Shown here: in pieces, positions 34,035 through 44,130 of the stretch
How the letters are laid out: each line of letters starts with the position of its first letter
How positions within the stretch are numbered: the first letter of the stretch is position 1
Translations under genes and position numbers: made by a program
The notes under the pieces: model-generated
What the model saw: the letters and a program-made list of their open reading frames with translations, nothing else
Told to the model about the DNA's origin: nothing
Databases searched by the model: none
NCBI GenBank assembly: GCA_032716605.1
Contig: CM064502.1
Span: 59,228,407-59,292,406, forward strand
Length of the DNA stretch: 64,000 bases
Reading direction: 5' to 3'
Source: Paralithodes platypus
Taxonomy: Eukaryota > Arthropoda > Malacostraca > Decapoda > Lithodidae

Positions 34035-34435
34035 TACAAGGGGAGGTAGAGGGGTAGGAAGACCTCCGTTGAGATGGAGAGATTGTGTAGTACAAGAGTT
34101 GGTAGATTGAGAGATAATTGTAGAACAGGCAAGAGAAATGGTAATAAATAGGAATGAATGGAGAATGCTTGTGAATAGATGAGTGGAAACGCGGTCGTTT
34201 GGGAGAGGGGGTCGGGCGCCAGTTGAACTAGATAATAGTCAGTCAGGCGCCTGACCCGGTGAGCCGGTATATATGAAGGGTCATGCCTGGATGTGAGGTG
34301 GGCGGGCATTGTGGTATGCTCCGCTGCGTGTCTGCCTGATGAGACCGGAACCTCTCCGGGAGGTCTGGAACCGGGGGTGTGCTGGAGGCCCTTAGTAATC
34401 CTAGGTCTCTGGGTCTTCTCCTGGGCACTTATTAG
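34035..34435 (+). pseudogene. LINE ORF2 C-terminus and 3' UTR
   Basis: GGTAGGAAGACCTCCGTTGA translates to GRPPLRWRDCVVQELVD, a stop, then VEQAREMVINRNEWRMLVN, the R-W-x-D-C-V and W-R-x-L-V end of an L1/RTE-like ORF2. From about 34208 it is the 3' UTR shared with 20465-20845 (GGTCGGGCGCCAGTTGAACT, CTCCGCTGCGTGTCTGCCTG, TCTCTGGGTCTTCTCCTGGG). It lacks the final tail. The coding part has at least one stop, so it is dead. Confidence 0.65.
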
Positions 34436-35134
34436 GCCGACTGTACTGAACCCAACTGCACTGACTGTATAAAATGCTTGACAAAATATACACCGCGTAA
34501 CAAACTTGCTTCCTGCATTGCGCCTGACTCCCGGGGTACCCTATATTGGTGATGCGACTGTTATTTTAGGTACTCTTAGTGGCAGTACCGTGGAGAAAAG
34601 AATGGAAAAGCGAATGTAACGTGAGATGGCGAGAGAGAGTGAGTGTGTGTGTGTGTGTGAGTGAGTGAGTATTCCTTCTCATATTTATTCAAGTCTCCAA
34701 ACAAAATTGCTCCGGTTTGACACCCTGTCTAACTGCTCTGCCTGTATAGAAAACTTGACAAAATATACACCGTGAAACAAAATGGCTTCCTGCGTTGCCC
34801 TTGACTCCCAGGGTACCCTGTATTGTGTTGGTGGTATTCTGTTATTGTGGGTACTCTTAGTGAGAGTACCGGGGAGAAAAGCATGGAAAAGCGAATGTAA
34901 CGTGAGATGCTGAGAGAGAGAGAGAGAGTGAGTGAGTGAGAGAGAGAGAGAGAGAGTGAGTGAGTGAGTGTGAGTTTGAGAGAAACATAGATCAAAAATA
35001 GATAGTTAGAGAGAGAGAGAGAGAGAAAGAGAGAGGAGCAAATGGATAAACAGAGCGATGAATTATTAACGAATATATTATACCTGGAGTGAAAGGCATA
35101 TTTTTCCTGAGTAAATAACAATTCACTTATAAAA

Positions 35135-35169
<35 letters not shown>

Positions 35170-35180
35170 GCTAGGTAACT
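34436..35180. other. diverged duplication plus GA repeats
   Basis: 34480-34640 and 34740-34915 are diverged direct copies (TGACAAAATATACACCG, CGTTGC/CATTGCGCC, GACTCCCGGGGTACCCT, GGAGAAAAGMATGGAAAAGC, GAATGTAACGTGAGATG). (GA)n runs follow at 34912-35030. No gene seen. Confidence 0.65.
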
Positions 35181-35184
35181 TTCT

Positions 35185-35291
35185 CTCGACACCTAAATGG
35201 CACGAAAGATCCTAAAATTGGCAACAAAATGGGGCGAAAGGTCAGAACTAATGGGGCTAAAAATGAAGGAGAAGGGAGTCCAGAAAATTAA
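35185..35291 (+). mobile_element. TTAAGGGG MITE fragment
   Basis: CGACACCTAAATGGCACGAA, AACAAAATGGGGCGAAAGGT and ATGGGGCTAAAAATGAAGGA. Right half only. Confidence 0.75.
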
Positions 35292-35339
35292 AGCTATTGT
35301 TATTTAAATTTCCTAGTCTTGGCATAATGCAGCCTTCTC

Positions 35340-35645
35340 CTTTTGCTAAATCCCCTCATGTTTAGCCCCATTGCTTTTGAGATGTTTTGACGTTCGTCCC
35401 ATTAGTTTGGCGATTTTAAGACCTTTCGGCCAATTTCTGTAAATTTTAAGTCCTTTTGTGCCATTTAGGTGTCGATGTATTCCTGGCGAGCGACAGCGAT
35501 CCTGTACTTTAGGGAATCGGTCTACGACCGGGACATTTTTCTACCGAAAAATGTACACACTTATCTTGAGAGGGAGTCTTAGGGGGGTGGGGGGTGGGGG
35601 GGGGGGGGGGTTAAAGCTTGATGGAGGTCTAGGGAGGAAAATAAC
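35340..35645 (-). mobile_element. TTAAGGGG MITE variant, inverted
   Basis: CATGTTTAGCCCCATTGCTT, GACGTTCGTCCCATTAGTTT, CCATTTAGGTGTCGATG, GGCGAGCGACAGCGATCCTG and CCGAAAAATGTACACACTTA, a G-run, then GATGGAGGTCTAGGGAGGAA. Confidence 0.8.
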
Positions 35646-35705
35646 AAAAAATATAGACACAAAATATAATAACGAGCTAATAAATACGCCCATCCCACCC
35701 TTAAG

Positions 35706-35710
<5 letters not shown>

Positions 35711-35793
<83 letters not shown>
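35711..35793. repeat. (AT)n microsatellite
   Basis: A TA run of about 82 bases. Confidence 0.97.
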
Positions 35794-35795
<2 letters not shown>

Positions 35796-35906
35796 ATTCC
35801 TAGTCTGGCAAATTATTCTGTGCATTCTTCTCTTTGCTGAATTCTGAGAAGTGATATTTTTTTGTATAATAGAAATGGAAGCTATACTAGTCTAGTTGCT
35901 GCTTTG

Positions 35907-35939
<33 letters not shown>

Positions 35940-35944
<5 letters not shown>

Positions 35945-37776
35945 TACAACAGAAGACCTCAGTGATATCCCTACACCATCGCCGATTCAGATTGATAATT
36001 CAGATGTTTTAAGCAATATCACCGTTACAGAGAGAGAAGTATTGAATTGTTTAGATAAACTCAAGGTAAATAAAACGCCTGGACCTGATACAATCTCGCC
36101 TAGAGTTCTAAAGGAAGCTAAGGATGAGCTCTCTAAACCACTGACATTACTATTCAATAAATCCTTGCAGTCTGGAACTATGCCCGATCACTGGAAGCTA
36201 GCCAACGTAACACCGATATTCAAAAAAAGGCAGCAAATCCCTATCCAGTAACTATCGTCCAATTAGCTTAACCTCAGTTGTATGTAAAATGCTAGAAACG
36301 GTCATACGAGACAGACTCGTAAATCACTTAGAGGAAAATAACATACTTAAAGATACTCAACACGGCTTTCGTAAAAAACGTTCCTGTTTAACAAACCTCT
36401 TAGACTTCTTCCACGATATCCTCAACCTCTACGATGAGAGTAAAGCTGTAGATATTATATACCTTGATTTTCAAAAGGCCTTTGACAAAGTTCCCCACAA
36501 ACGTTTACTGCTAAAACTAAAAGCGCATGGAATACAAGACGGTGTGTTGAAATGGATAGAAAATTGGCTCAGCGACAGAAAGCAAAGAGTAGTCATAAAC
36601 GGTAAGGCATCAAAATGGACCAATGTAAGTAGCGGGGTACCCCAGGGATCGGTACTAGGACCAATTCTCTTTCTAATTTACATCAACGACATAGATGAGG
36701 GTCTCACCTGTACAATCTCAAAATTTGCTGACGATACAAAAATTGCAAATAGCGTACTCTCAAAAGAACAAGTTGACGATATGCAACACAATCTAGATAA
36801 ATTGTCATGTTGGGCCCAAATTTGGCAAATGAGTTTCAATGCGGATAAATGTAAAGTACTACATATCGGATACCTAAATGAGAAAGCAAACTATTCGATG
36901 AATGGCACTCAGCTTAAGAATGTAAACAGAGAAACCGATCTGGGAGTAACAATATCGAGTAACCTAAAACCGATTCAACAATGTTCAGAAGTTGTTAAGA
37001 AGGCAAACAAAATAATTGGCTTTATAGGCAGGTCATTTGAGCATAAATCCAAAGAAGTTATCCTAACCCTTTACAATTCCTTAGTCCGCCCTCTTCTGGA
37101 ATACTGCGTTCAATCCTGGTGCCCTTATTACCAAAAGATATAAACAAGCTAGAACGAGTTCAACGTAGAGTTACCAAAATGATACCTAGCCTAAAGAACA
37201 AACCATACGAAGAGCGTCTTAGAGAATTAAATCTATTTCCTTTAACCCAGCGCAGATTAAGAGGCGACTTAATTCAAGTGTTCAAAATCATCAAAGGCAT
37301 CGACAATATGAACTGTAGTAAGTACTTCACTATCGACCAATCTAATTACACGCGGGGAAACGGTTGCAAAATTATTGGTAAATCTTTTAACTCGCACGAA
37401 TCTAAGAATTTCTTCTTCAATCGAGTTGTCAACTTGTGGAATGGGCTTCCCCGAAACGTTATAGACTGCATCACCGTTGATTCATTTAAACTCCGCCTAG
37501 ACAAATATCTCGCATCAAACCCGCGACTGACTGCGTTTGTAAATGAATAACTTTGTTTTATCCCCCCCTCAGTTACTAACCCATCTGTCCCCTACTAACT
37601 TCCTAATCCTGCCACGGACATTAGTTCCAGGGCAGTAATTCCCTTTCCAATGTTCCCTTACCCACTCTAAACCACTGTTTGGACACTTGATCCTCAATAT
37701 TTTGGAGGACAAGCAACCTAGAAGGGTCACTGGATCTGTTGTTGCTTGATTTCCTTTGTACTCCTTTGTACTCCTT

Positions 37777-37785
<9 letters not shown>
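35940..37785 (+). mobile_element. CR1/L2-like LINE, copy 3 (5'-truncated)
   Basis: Begins in the reverse-transcriptase N-terminal region at TTTTTACAACAGAAGACC and runs to the 3' end with three CTTTGTACTC repeats. It is flanked by (CT)n at 35912-35939 and 37781-37840, so it appears inserted in a CT microsatellite. It differs from copy 2 by few substitutions. Confidence 0.95.
35942..37550 (+). pseudogene. LINE ORF2 reverse transcriptase, copy 3
   Basis: Three frame pieces: up to about 36230, 36289-37143 and 37119-37550. In the second piece, YLDFQKAFD (catalytic Asp60 of that piece), [11 protein letters not shown] and FADDTK (Asp148/149) are intact, as are the C-terminal blocks to the normal stop. 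The breaks are a seventh A in the run at 36222-36228 (copy 2 has six) and a missing A at 37134 (four versus five). Endonuclease and ORF1 are absent. Otherwise it is almost identical to copy 2, so it is either a recent insertion or carries homopolymer sequencing errors. Confidence 0.93.

Positions 37786-37842
<57 letters not shown>
37781..37842. repeat. (CT)n microsatellite
   Basis: CT run of about 60 bases abutting the LINE 3' end. A C-run follows at 37866-37879. Confidence 0.97.
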
Positions 37843-37844
<2 letters not shown>

Positions 37845-37879
37845 TTTCTGTCACCCCACAAGGTTCCCCCCCCCCCCCC

Positions 37880-38001
37880 TACCCCTACCCTTCTAACATA
37901 TTCACAATTATCATTAGGAGGGGACCCAGCGCTGATAATTATGACTCTTACTTGGTTATTCTGGTCATAGCCTTATTTTATTACGTGTCTGTTGTGTGTG
38001 G

Positions 38002-38038
<37 letters not shown>

Positions 38039-38094
38039 GTCTGTGTGTTATAGGTAGCGCCAGTGAACTTGACTATAGTCTTGACCCCTTATCT
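37880..38094. other. unassigned spacer
   Basis: (GA)n at 38007-38032. No gene recognised. Confidence 0.5.
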
Positions 38095-38245
38095 TTATAT
38101 AACTCAGAATAAATGAAAGCAATCGAGCTGACGTTTCTATCATTTGGGAAGAGTCCACCAGGAAATAGGTGTGGATATTTGCAGCCAGTTTGGTCTATGC
38201 GCTTTTGAGTTACAAAGAGGTCAAGGATCAACAATTATTGTCAAG
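38095..38245 (+). repeat. dispersed repeat A, copy 3
   Basis: AATCGAGCTGACG, CATTTGGGAAGAGTC, GGTGTGGATATTTGCAGCC and TTTTGAGTTACAAAGAGGTC align in order with 1199-1350. Confidence 0.55.
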
Positions 38246-38319
38246 TTCGTTGACGCTACGTATAGTATATACTATATATATATATATAATATATATATAT
38301 ATAATATATTTTTTATTAA

Positions 38320-38345
38320 TTTTACTACACCACCAAACACCTCCA
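38320..38345 (-). mobile_element. SINE tail fragment, inverted
   Basis: CTACACCACCAAACACCTCC, then AATGAAATTAATGAAAG, matches the tail next to the SINE at 15800-15940. The following array starts from it. Confidence 0.6.
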
Positions 38346-38868
38346 ATGAAATTAATGAAAGCATATATGTGATCCAAATTAATGAAAGCATATATGTGAT
38401 CCAAATTAATGAAAGTATGTGATCCAAATTAATGAAAGTATGTGATCCAAATTAATGAAAGTATGTGATCCAAATTAATGAAAGTATGTGATCCAAATTA
38501 ATGAAAGCATATATGTGATCCAAATTAATGAAAGGATATAATTATGTGATCCAAATTAATTAAAGGATATAATTATGTGATCCAAATTAATGAAAGGATA
38601 TAATTATGTGATCCAAATTAATTAAAGGATATAATTATGTGATCCAAATTAATTAAAGGATATAATTATGTGATCCAAATTAATTAAAGGATATAATTAT
38701 GTGATCCAAATTAATGAAAGGATATAATTATGTGATCCAAATTAATGAAAGGATATAATTATGTGATCCAAATTAATGAAAGGATATAATTATGTGATCC
38801 AAATTAATTAAAGGATATAATTATGTGATCCAAATTAATGAAAGGATATAATTATGTGATCCAAATTA
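38346..38868. repeat. GATCCAAATTAATGAAAG minisatellite
   Basis: About 20 units with three length classes, sharing GATCCAAATTAATGAAAG and differing in the linker (TATGT, CATATATGT, GATATAATTATGT). The class blocks are clustered, suggesting stepwise expansion. The core comes from the SINE tail just upstream. Confidence 0.93.
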
Positions 38869-39231
38869 TATATTTAATTAATTAATAAATATAATATATA
38901 AATACACAAATATATAATCTCCCCATAAATGCTTTGCTATATGTTGCTTAATTGCTGTTGCTTGGCTGTTTACATGTTGTTTATTGCTTGTTTTGCTTCT
39001 TTCCTTCCTTCCCTTCCTCTCCTTTACCTCCATTCCTCCCATTCCCCTCATTCTATCTTTATTCATTATTTCTGTTTATCTTTTATTCTATTTTGTATCT
39101 TAATTCTGGCTCTTTTTTGCTGCTTAATGTTGCTTGATTTGCTTGTTTGGCAATATTTTCCTTTTTAAATGGTAAATGTTTTTATATAACCGCGTTCTCT
39201 CTCTTTCACACACACACACACACACACTTGC

Positions 39232-39274
<43 letters not shown>

Positions 39275-39375
39275 TTCTCTCTATCTATCTATCTATCTAT
39301 CTATCTTTTATATATGTGTATATGTAATAATCATTTATCTGTTAAAATATATACACATGAATAAAATGTATTAAA
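38869..39375. other. AT-rich spacer with CA/CT microsatellites
   Basis: CA and CT runs at 39208-39275, (CTAT)n at 39278-39305. No gene recognised. Confidence 0.7.
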
Positions 39376-40030
39376 TTATGTATTCGTTACAATATTCTTT
39401 TCTGAATCTATCAATAAATGTCTTTGTTTCTATCAATCTATGTTTATTCATCACTAAATCATTCATTAAACTTTACTCACCAATCCAATACCACCATTTG
39501 TTACAACCTTACCAATCCCAATACTCCCACCACCTCCCTACCCTCACCATAACCACCACCTTTACAATCACAACACTACCACCATCACCATGCCCATTAT
39601 CTCTAATTTCTTCCATTAACTCAATCCCTATTTTGCCACCACTACCAATCACACCACCACACTGCCACCGCCTCTCCCTTCCCCCCTCTATCAACCTCAC
39701 CGCTGCCACCATTATCAATCCCACCGCTGCCACCATTGTCAATCCTCCACTGCTACCATTATCAATCCACCACTACCACCATCATCAATCCCACCACTTC
39801 ACCACCTCCCTTCTCCCCCCCCCCCCCCTGCCACCATCAACCCCCACATTACCACCATAACCCCCCCCCCCTCTGCCATCACCTCCCTTCCCTCCACTGC
39901 CACCACCTCCCTTCCCACCACTTTCCTTCTTCCCATTATCAATCACACCGCTGCCACCATTAACCCCACCACTACCCCACCATCAATTCCAATATCACCA
40001 CTACCTGCGACCCCCTCCCTTCCGCCCACT
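39376..40030. repeat. CCA/ATC-rich low-complexity tract
   Basis: Imperfect CCACCATTATCAATC-type units (about 21-27 bp) and C-runs, ending just before the first Ig exon. The pyrimidine- and C-rich sequence also forms the acceptor tract for that exon. Confidence 0.85.
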
Positions 40031-40060
40031 CAGTCCACCCGTACATCCAACTAGGTACAG

Positions 40061-40266
40061 CGTTGGCGGTGAAGGTCCACAGCATCAGTATACCCCAGCC
40101 GGGTATAGTGGGTCGCCCCGCCCGCCTCGAGTGCCACTGGGCCGTCGGGTCGCACGGATTCTACTCCATCCGCTGGTACAAGAACAACGAGCAGTTCTAC
40201 AGTTTCGTCCCCAAGAACGAACCCACTATTAAGCTCGACCACAATCTGCCCGGCGTCGATGTTGAG
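40061..40266 (+). CDS. Beat-like protein, Ig1 first half
   Basis: Acceptor GTACAG|CG and donor GAG|GTGAGT give 206 bases, entering in phase 1 and leaving in phase 0. An upstream alternative acceptor (CAACTAG|GTACAG, exon from 40055) keeps the same frame and adds two residues. It encodes LAVKVHSISIPQPGIVGR, then ARLECHWAVG (first Ig cysteine, residue 94 of the model), YSIRWYKNNEQFYSFVPKNE (core tryptophan 108) and NLPGVDVE. The Y-S-(V/I)-(K/R)-W-Y-K-(N/x)-x-x-(E)-F-Y pattern is diagnostic of the beaten-path family. In insects these Ig proteins bind Side receptors on cell surfaces during axon guidance. GC content is clearly higher than the surrounding sequence. The paralog (Beat-I to Beat-VII) cannot be assigned from this. 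Confidence 0.9.
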
Positions 40267-40299
40267 GTGAGTAAAAGGGTATTGTCAAACTAGATGCAG

Positions 40300-40459
40300 T
40301 CCTATTAATATATCTGTCTACAAGTTTCTATTCCTATGCCCCCCCCCCCCCCTAAAGTAAAGGGATACAGTCCAAAATAATATAACAAAGAAGTTTATAG
40401 CTGTGAATCTCTACAACTTCATAAACATCATCGAACCCATATTATGCACAATATGTATG

Positions 40460-40513
<54 letters not shown>

Positions 40514-40670
40514 TATATGTACTGAATATACTGGCGTCCAGCAAAAGTCAACAAAAATCATTCTGCCTCACTAAATTGCGTCGTATCTCATAAGCTTCCC
40601 AGATCCAGTGAATCGACAAACATTTTCACTCTCTCTCTCTCTTTCTCTCTCACGCACTTATACTATATAT

Positions 40671-40715
<45 letters not shown>

Positions 40716-40860
40716 TTCTCTCAATAAAGCAGTGCAAAATTGTACGCTAGCTCTCTCTCTCTCTCTCTCTGTTTCTCTATCAAACACTCACATGCACGCA
40801 CGCACACACACTTACTCTCTCTCAGTTTCTCTACCATAATTATGCACACACGGTAAGGGG
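40300..40860. other. intron: C-run and AT/CT microsatellites
   Basis: C-run at 40340-40352, AT at 40464-40511, AT at 40674-40712, short CT runs between and after. No coding content. Confidence 0.85.
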
Positions 40861-40974
40861 AGGTTTTTAGTTTGGTTCCTAGATATCCTTCAAGCTTAAG
40901 ATTACACCCCCTTGAGCCCCTTTCAAGATAAATATGTACATTTTTCGGTAGAAAAATTTCCCGGCTGAAAGCCG
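40855..40974 (+). mobile_element. TTAAGGGG MITE, left half
   Basis: GTAAGGGGAGGTTTTTAGTT to CCCGGCTGAAAGCCGG. The right half continues at 41719-41921, beyond the 328-bp duplication. Confidence 0.85.
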
Positions 40975-41718
40975 GGTTCGAGTCCACGGACTGCCACATG
41001 TGTTTGTAAATTTCATTAATCGATTTTAGGAGTATTGTTGGTTGTTGGAAGGAACATAATAATTGATATTGGTTCAGGAGTAATTTATCGAGAGGACTTC
41101 CCTAAGTGGTTAAGGCCCCATTAATTGCTCTTTCCATTCACATATGCATAGCCTACGTGAGTTGCAGTTGGGATGTGTGTACATGCTTAGATTGATATGC
41201 AGGATTCGAAGTTGCATAATAAATCGTAGGCAGTGTCCACCAACCTTTAACTGTCTTCGTGGTGCGATGTATAAGGTGTTGATTTTCGGTGTGAGCATCC
41301 TGGGTTCGAGTCCACGGACTGCCACATGTGTTTGTAAATTTCATTAATCGATTTTAGGAGTATTGTTGGTTGTTGGAAGGAACATAATAATTGATATTGG
41401 TTCAGGAGTAATTTATCGAGAGGACTTCCCTAAGTGGTTAAGGCCCCATTAATTGCTCTTTCCATTCACATATGCATAGCCTACGTGAGTTGCAGTTGGG
41501 ATGTGTGTACATGCTTAGATTGATATGCAGGATTCGAAGTTGCATAATAAATCGTAGGCAGTGTCCACCAACCTTTAACTGTCTTCGTGGTGCGATGTAT
41601 AAGGTGTTGATTTTCGGTGTGAGCATCCTGGGTTCGAGTCCACGGACTGCCACATGTGTTTGTAAATTTCATTAATCGATTTTAGGAGTATTGTTGGTTG
41701 TTGGAAGGAACATAATAA
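40974..41718. repeat. 328-bp tandem duplication containing a tRNA-like SINE
   Basis: GGGTTCGAGTCCACGGACTG occurs at 40974, 41302 and 41630, exactly 328 bases apart, giving 2.3 essentially identical units. Each unit ends in a tRNA-like SINE head: AACTGTCTTCGTGGTGCGAT (A-box position) and GGGTTCGAGTCC (B box). The array interrupts the MITE around it. Matching frames on both strands are just repeats of one unit. Confidence 0.93.
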
Positions 41719-41921
41719 TTACAGGCTCGCTATCGCTCGCCAGGATAAAATTGACACCTAAATGGCACGAAAGGTCTTAAAATTGACAGAAATGGGTTGA
41801 AAGTTCTTAAAATCGTCAAAATAATGGGGCAAACGTCTTAAAATTAGAAAAACAATGGGGCTAAACATGAGGGAGAAAGGAGTCAAGAAAAAAAATCCCT
41901 CAAGTGGAAATCTCCCCTTAA
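41719..41921 (+). mobile_element. TTAAGGGG MITE, right half
   Basis: TTACAGGCTCGCTATCGCTC, GCCAGGATAAAATTGACACC, to GGAAATCTCCCCTTAA. It completes the copy that starts at 40855. Confidence 0.88.
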
Positions 41922-41934
41922 TGCTCTCACACAC

Positions 41935-42195
41935 ACACTCTCTCTCTCTCTCTCTCACTCTCTCTCTCTCTCTCTCTCTCTCTCGCTCAACATTATGCAG
42001 TATATTAATCTTCCCCTAATTGTTTACATGGAAAGGAGATATCAGTTCTGTTTCTATGTCTGTCTGTCTGTCTGTCTTTTTATGATATATTTTATTTTGA
42101 CACCATCGTCATTATCATCATTTTAGTTATAATGATCAGTAAATTTATCTTCTTTATCGTAATCATCATCATTATCATCATCATCATCATCATTC
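41935..42195. repeat. CT, GTCT and CAT simple repeats
   Basis: (CT)n at 41938-41986, (GTCT)n at 42058-42077, (ATC)n at 42160-42193. Confidence 0.9.
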
Positions 42196-42197
42196 AG

Positions 42198-42295
42198 GTC
42201 CTGGTCTGGCGGGACTAAGTCATCAATGTGTGACGGGCCCGTGAGGGGGAGTATCGCTGTGAAGTCATGTCAACGGCTCCCAGCTATATATCGGA
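42198..42295 (+). pseudogene. decayed duplicate of Beat exon (Ig1 second half)
   Basis: CCGTGAGGGGGAGTATCGCT, GTGAAGTCATGTCAACGGCT and CCCAGCTATATATCGGAC match the real exon 42346-42481 over about 50 bases and encode REGEYRCEVMSTAPSYISD, including the Ig cysteine. An acceptor-like CATTCAG precedes it at 42197 in the same frame. Between that acceptor and the matching block the frame has two stops (TAA, TGA). After the block GTAACC is a weak donor. It lies only about 50 bases before the functional exon's own acceptor. The simplest reading is a tandem exon duplication that has decayed; a mutually exclusive exon would need an open frame, which is not seen. Confidence 0.75.
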
Positions 42296-42345
42296 CGTAA
42301 CCCACTCATGCACTCAATCTCACATCCAATTTCTCACCCTCTCAG

Positions 42346-42481
42346 CTGGACCAGAGTGACGAGCGAGTGGTAACCTTAAGAGAGTTGCGGCTGGACTCTG
42401 AAGGGGAGTATCGGTGTGAGGTCATGTCAGAGGCGCCCAGCTTCAGATCAGACTTCAAGAACAGGAATATGACGGTCGTGG
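42346..42481 (+). CDS. Beat-like protein, Ig1 second half
   Basis: Acceptor CTCTCAG and donor G|GTAAGT bound 136 bases, phase 0 in and phase 1 out. It encodes DQSDERVVTLRELRLDSEGE, then YRCEVMSEAPSF (second Ig1 cysteine, residue 162 of the model) and a potential N-glycosylation site N-M-T at 179. The YRCEVxxEAPSF motif is a hallmark of Beat proteins and, with the previous exon, completes the first Ig domain. A decayed copy lies just upstream at 42198-42295. Confidence 0.93.
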
Positions 42482-42513
42482 GTAAGTAGAAGTTTATTCT
42501 TTATAATTAGGCC

Positions 42514-42590
42514 ACAGGCTGTAGCGGGTTGGTAGAGCACTCACCTGCAAACTATGAGGTTGACGGTTCGAGTCTCGGGCCAGCCAGTGT
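42514..42590 (+). mobile_element. tRNA-like SINE head (Cys-like)
   Basis: GGCTGTAGCGGGTTGGTAGA, CTCACCTGCAAACTATGAGG and GACGGTTCGAGTCTCGGGCC have the layout of a tRNA, with an A box, a GCA in the anticodon position and a B box. The anticodon stem pairs poorly, so it is a SINE or pseudo-tRNA rather than a functional gene. Confidence 0.6.
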
Positions 42591-42657
42591 GTGTTATTGG
42601 CAGACATCAGTCCTGTTGGTGGACGGTGTGGTCTAGCAATCTGTGGCAATTATTCAC

Positions 42658-42981
42658 TTAAGGGGAGGTTTTTAGTGTTTCCTAGACCTCCATCAAGCTT
42701 GAAATTACACCCCCATGACCCCCTTTCAAGATAAATTTGTACATTTTTCGGTAGAAAAAATTTCCGGCCGAAGGCCGGTTCCTCTTAAATTACAGGCTCG
42801 CTATCGCTCGCCAGGATAAAATTGACACCTGAATGGCACGAAAGGTCTTAATATGGGGTGAAAGTTCTTAAAATCGCTAAACTAATGGGGCGAACGTCTT
42901 AAAATCTCAAAATCAATGGGGCTAAACATGAGGGAGAAAGGGATCCAGAAAAAAATCCCTCGAGTGGAAACCTCCCCTTAA
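42658..42981 (+). mobile_element. TTAAGGGG MITE
   Basis: Complete copy within the intron between the Ig1 and Ig2 exons: TTAAGGGGAGGTTTTTAG to GGAAACCTCCCCTTAA, with the CGGCCGAAGGCCGG palindrome in the middle. Confidence 0.93.
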
Positions 42982-43226
42982 GTCCCTGATCATCAGGGCA
43001 CCCACCCTAGCCCAGCTCTTGAGCAGGGAGTGCATGGTGGTAAAGACCGCATCAATTAGGCCATAGATCTTGACCACTAACCTATGGTGTATACAAACTA
43101 GATGCAATATAACTCCAAAATATAACTCCATCTTACATTTCCCTCAAATTAATGCTCACACTGCCTCAATTACAGCCAACTTGTTCTTAAATTAAAATTA
43201 AGTCTTCCATTTCCCGCCCTCTTCAG

Positions 43227-43366
43227 TGATTCCTGAAGCCCCTGAACTGAGTGGCCTGAGCGGGGTGCAGTACCGGGTTGGTGATCTGTTGAACGTTACT
43301 TGTACCGCCAGAGACGCCAGACCACCAGCCAAACTACGCTTCTACATCAATGGTCATGTCGTCAAT
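43227..43366 (+). CDS. Beat-like protein, Ig2 first half
   Basis: Acceptor CCCTCTTCAG and donor AAT|GTAAGT bound 140 bases, phase 1 in and phase 0 out. The split valine codon joins the exon before. It encodes IPEAPELSGLSGVQYRVGD, LLNVTCTARDARPPAKLRFY (Ig2 first cysteine 209, with N-V-T glycosylation site at 206) and INGHVVN. The (V)xP(E/D)xPxLxG start of the second domain and the R-P-P-A-x-L-x-(W/F) core agree with Beat proteins. Confidence 0.93.
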
Positions 43367-43617
43367 GTAAGTAAACAGACCATAACGCTGCTATACTTGT
43401 GCTAATGCTACATTATATGTAAAGTAATCCATGTCATATAATTTCATTTTAGATATGCTACAAAAAATGTGAATCGTGTTCTGAGTCTCAAAGGGTTTAT
43501 ATCTGTCGACATCACCACACTGTCCCAGAAGCAATTGTGGGTGTTTAAAACTCAGGATATATGTAATCAGCAAAGATGTATATAGTAGTAATTTACCTTG
43601 CCCTTCTATTCTCCCAG

Positions 43618-43837
43618 TTGGCCACCTCACGAGTCACCAAGATGATCGACTGGCCGGGGAGCTATCGTGGGGTCCGTAACACCCAGATCCGCCTGGAGCT
43701 GCGACTGAACCGCCAGATGACCCATAACAACCTGGTGATCAACTGTACGTCGGATGTGATGGGTATAGTGACTCATGCCTCTACGTACCTCGAGGTCTTG
43801 GAGAGGACTGGCTTCGGTTCCTTCTTCTACAGTGCAG
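43618..43837 (+). CDS. Beat-like protein, Ig2 second half
   Basis: Acceptor TTCTCCCAG and donor CAG|GTAGAT bound 220 bases, phase 0 in and phase 1 out. It encodes LATSRVTKMIDWPGSYRGVR, then TQIRLELRLNRQMTHNNLVI, NCTSDVMGIVTHASTYLEVL (second Ig2 cysteine 273, N-C-T site at 272) and ERTGFGSFFYSA. It completes the second Ig domain. The intron before it is only 251 bases. Confidence 0.92.
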
Positions 43838-43859
43838 GTAGATATATAAGTAGCGTAAA

Positions 43860-44130
43860 ATAGCTTAATGTAGCATATCACGTCATGGTATAACATATCA
43901 TAGTATACAATAACATAGCATGGTATAATATAACATAGCATATCATAGCATATCATAGCATATCATAGTATAGTATATAGCATTAATCTATCCATGTATC
44001 TCTCTACCTACCTACCGACCTGCCCACACCCACTTACCTACCGACCTCTATACCCACCTACCTACCTAGTTTGTATCTATCAATCTGTCTAACACGCTAT
44101 CTATCTATCTACCTATTTTCTATATTTATT
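43860..44130. repeat. intron: CATAG and CTAC/CTAT repeats
   Basis: Imperfect ATAGCATATC units at 43865-43980 and CTAC/CTAT units at 44000-44115. No gene content. Confidence 0.8.

Noticed and set aside
40063..40293. Single-exon reading of the first Ig segment, starting at TTG
   Set aside because: The frame runs past a strong donor at 40266 into intron and stops. Beat proteins need the following exons to complete the domain.
42514..42590. Functional tRNA-Cys gene
   Set aside because: A and B boxes and a GCA triplet are present, but the anticodon stem does not pair properly and the acceptor ends are mismatched. It is better read as a SINE head.
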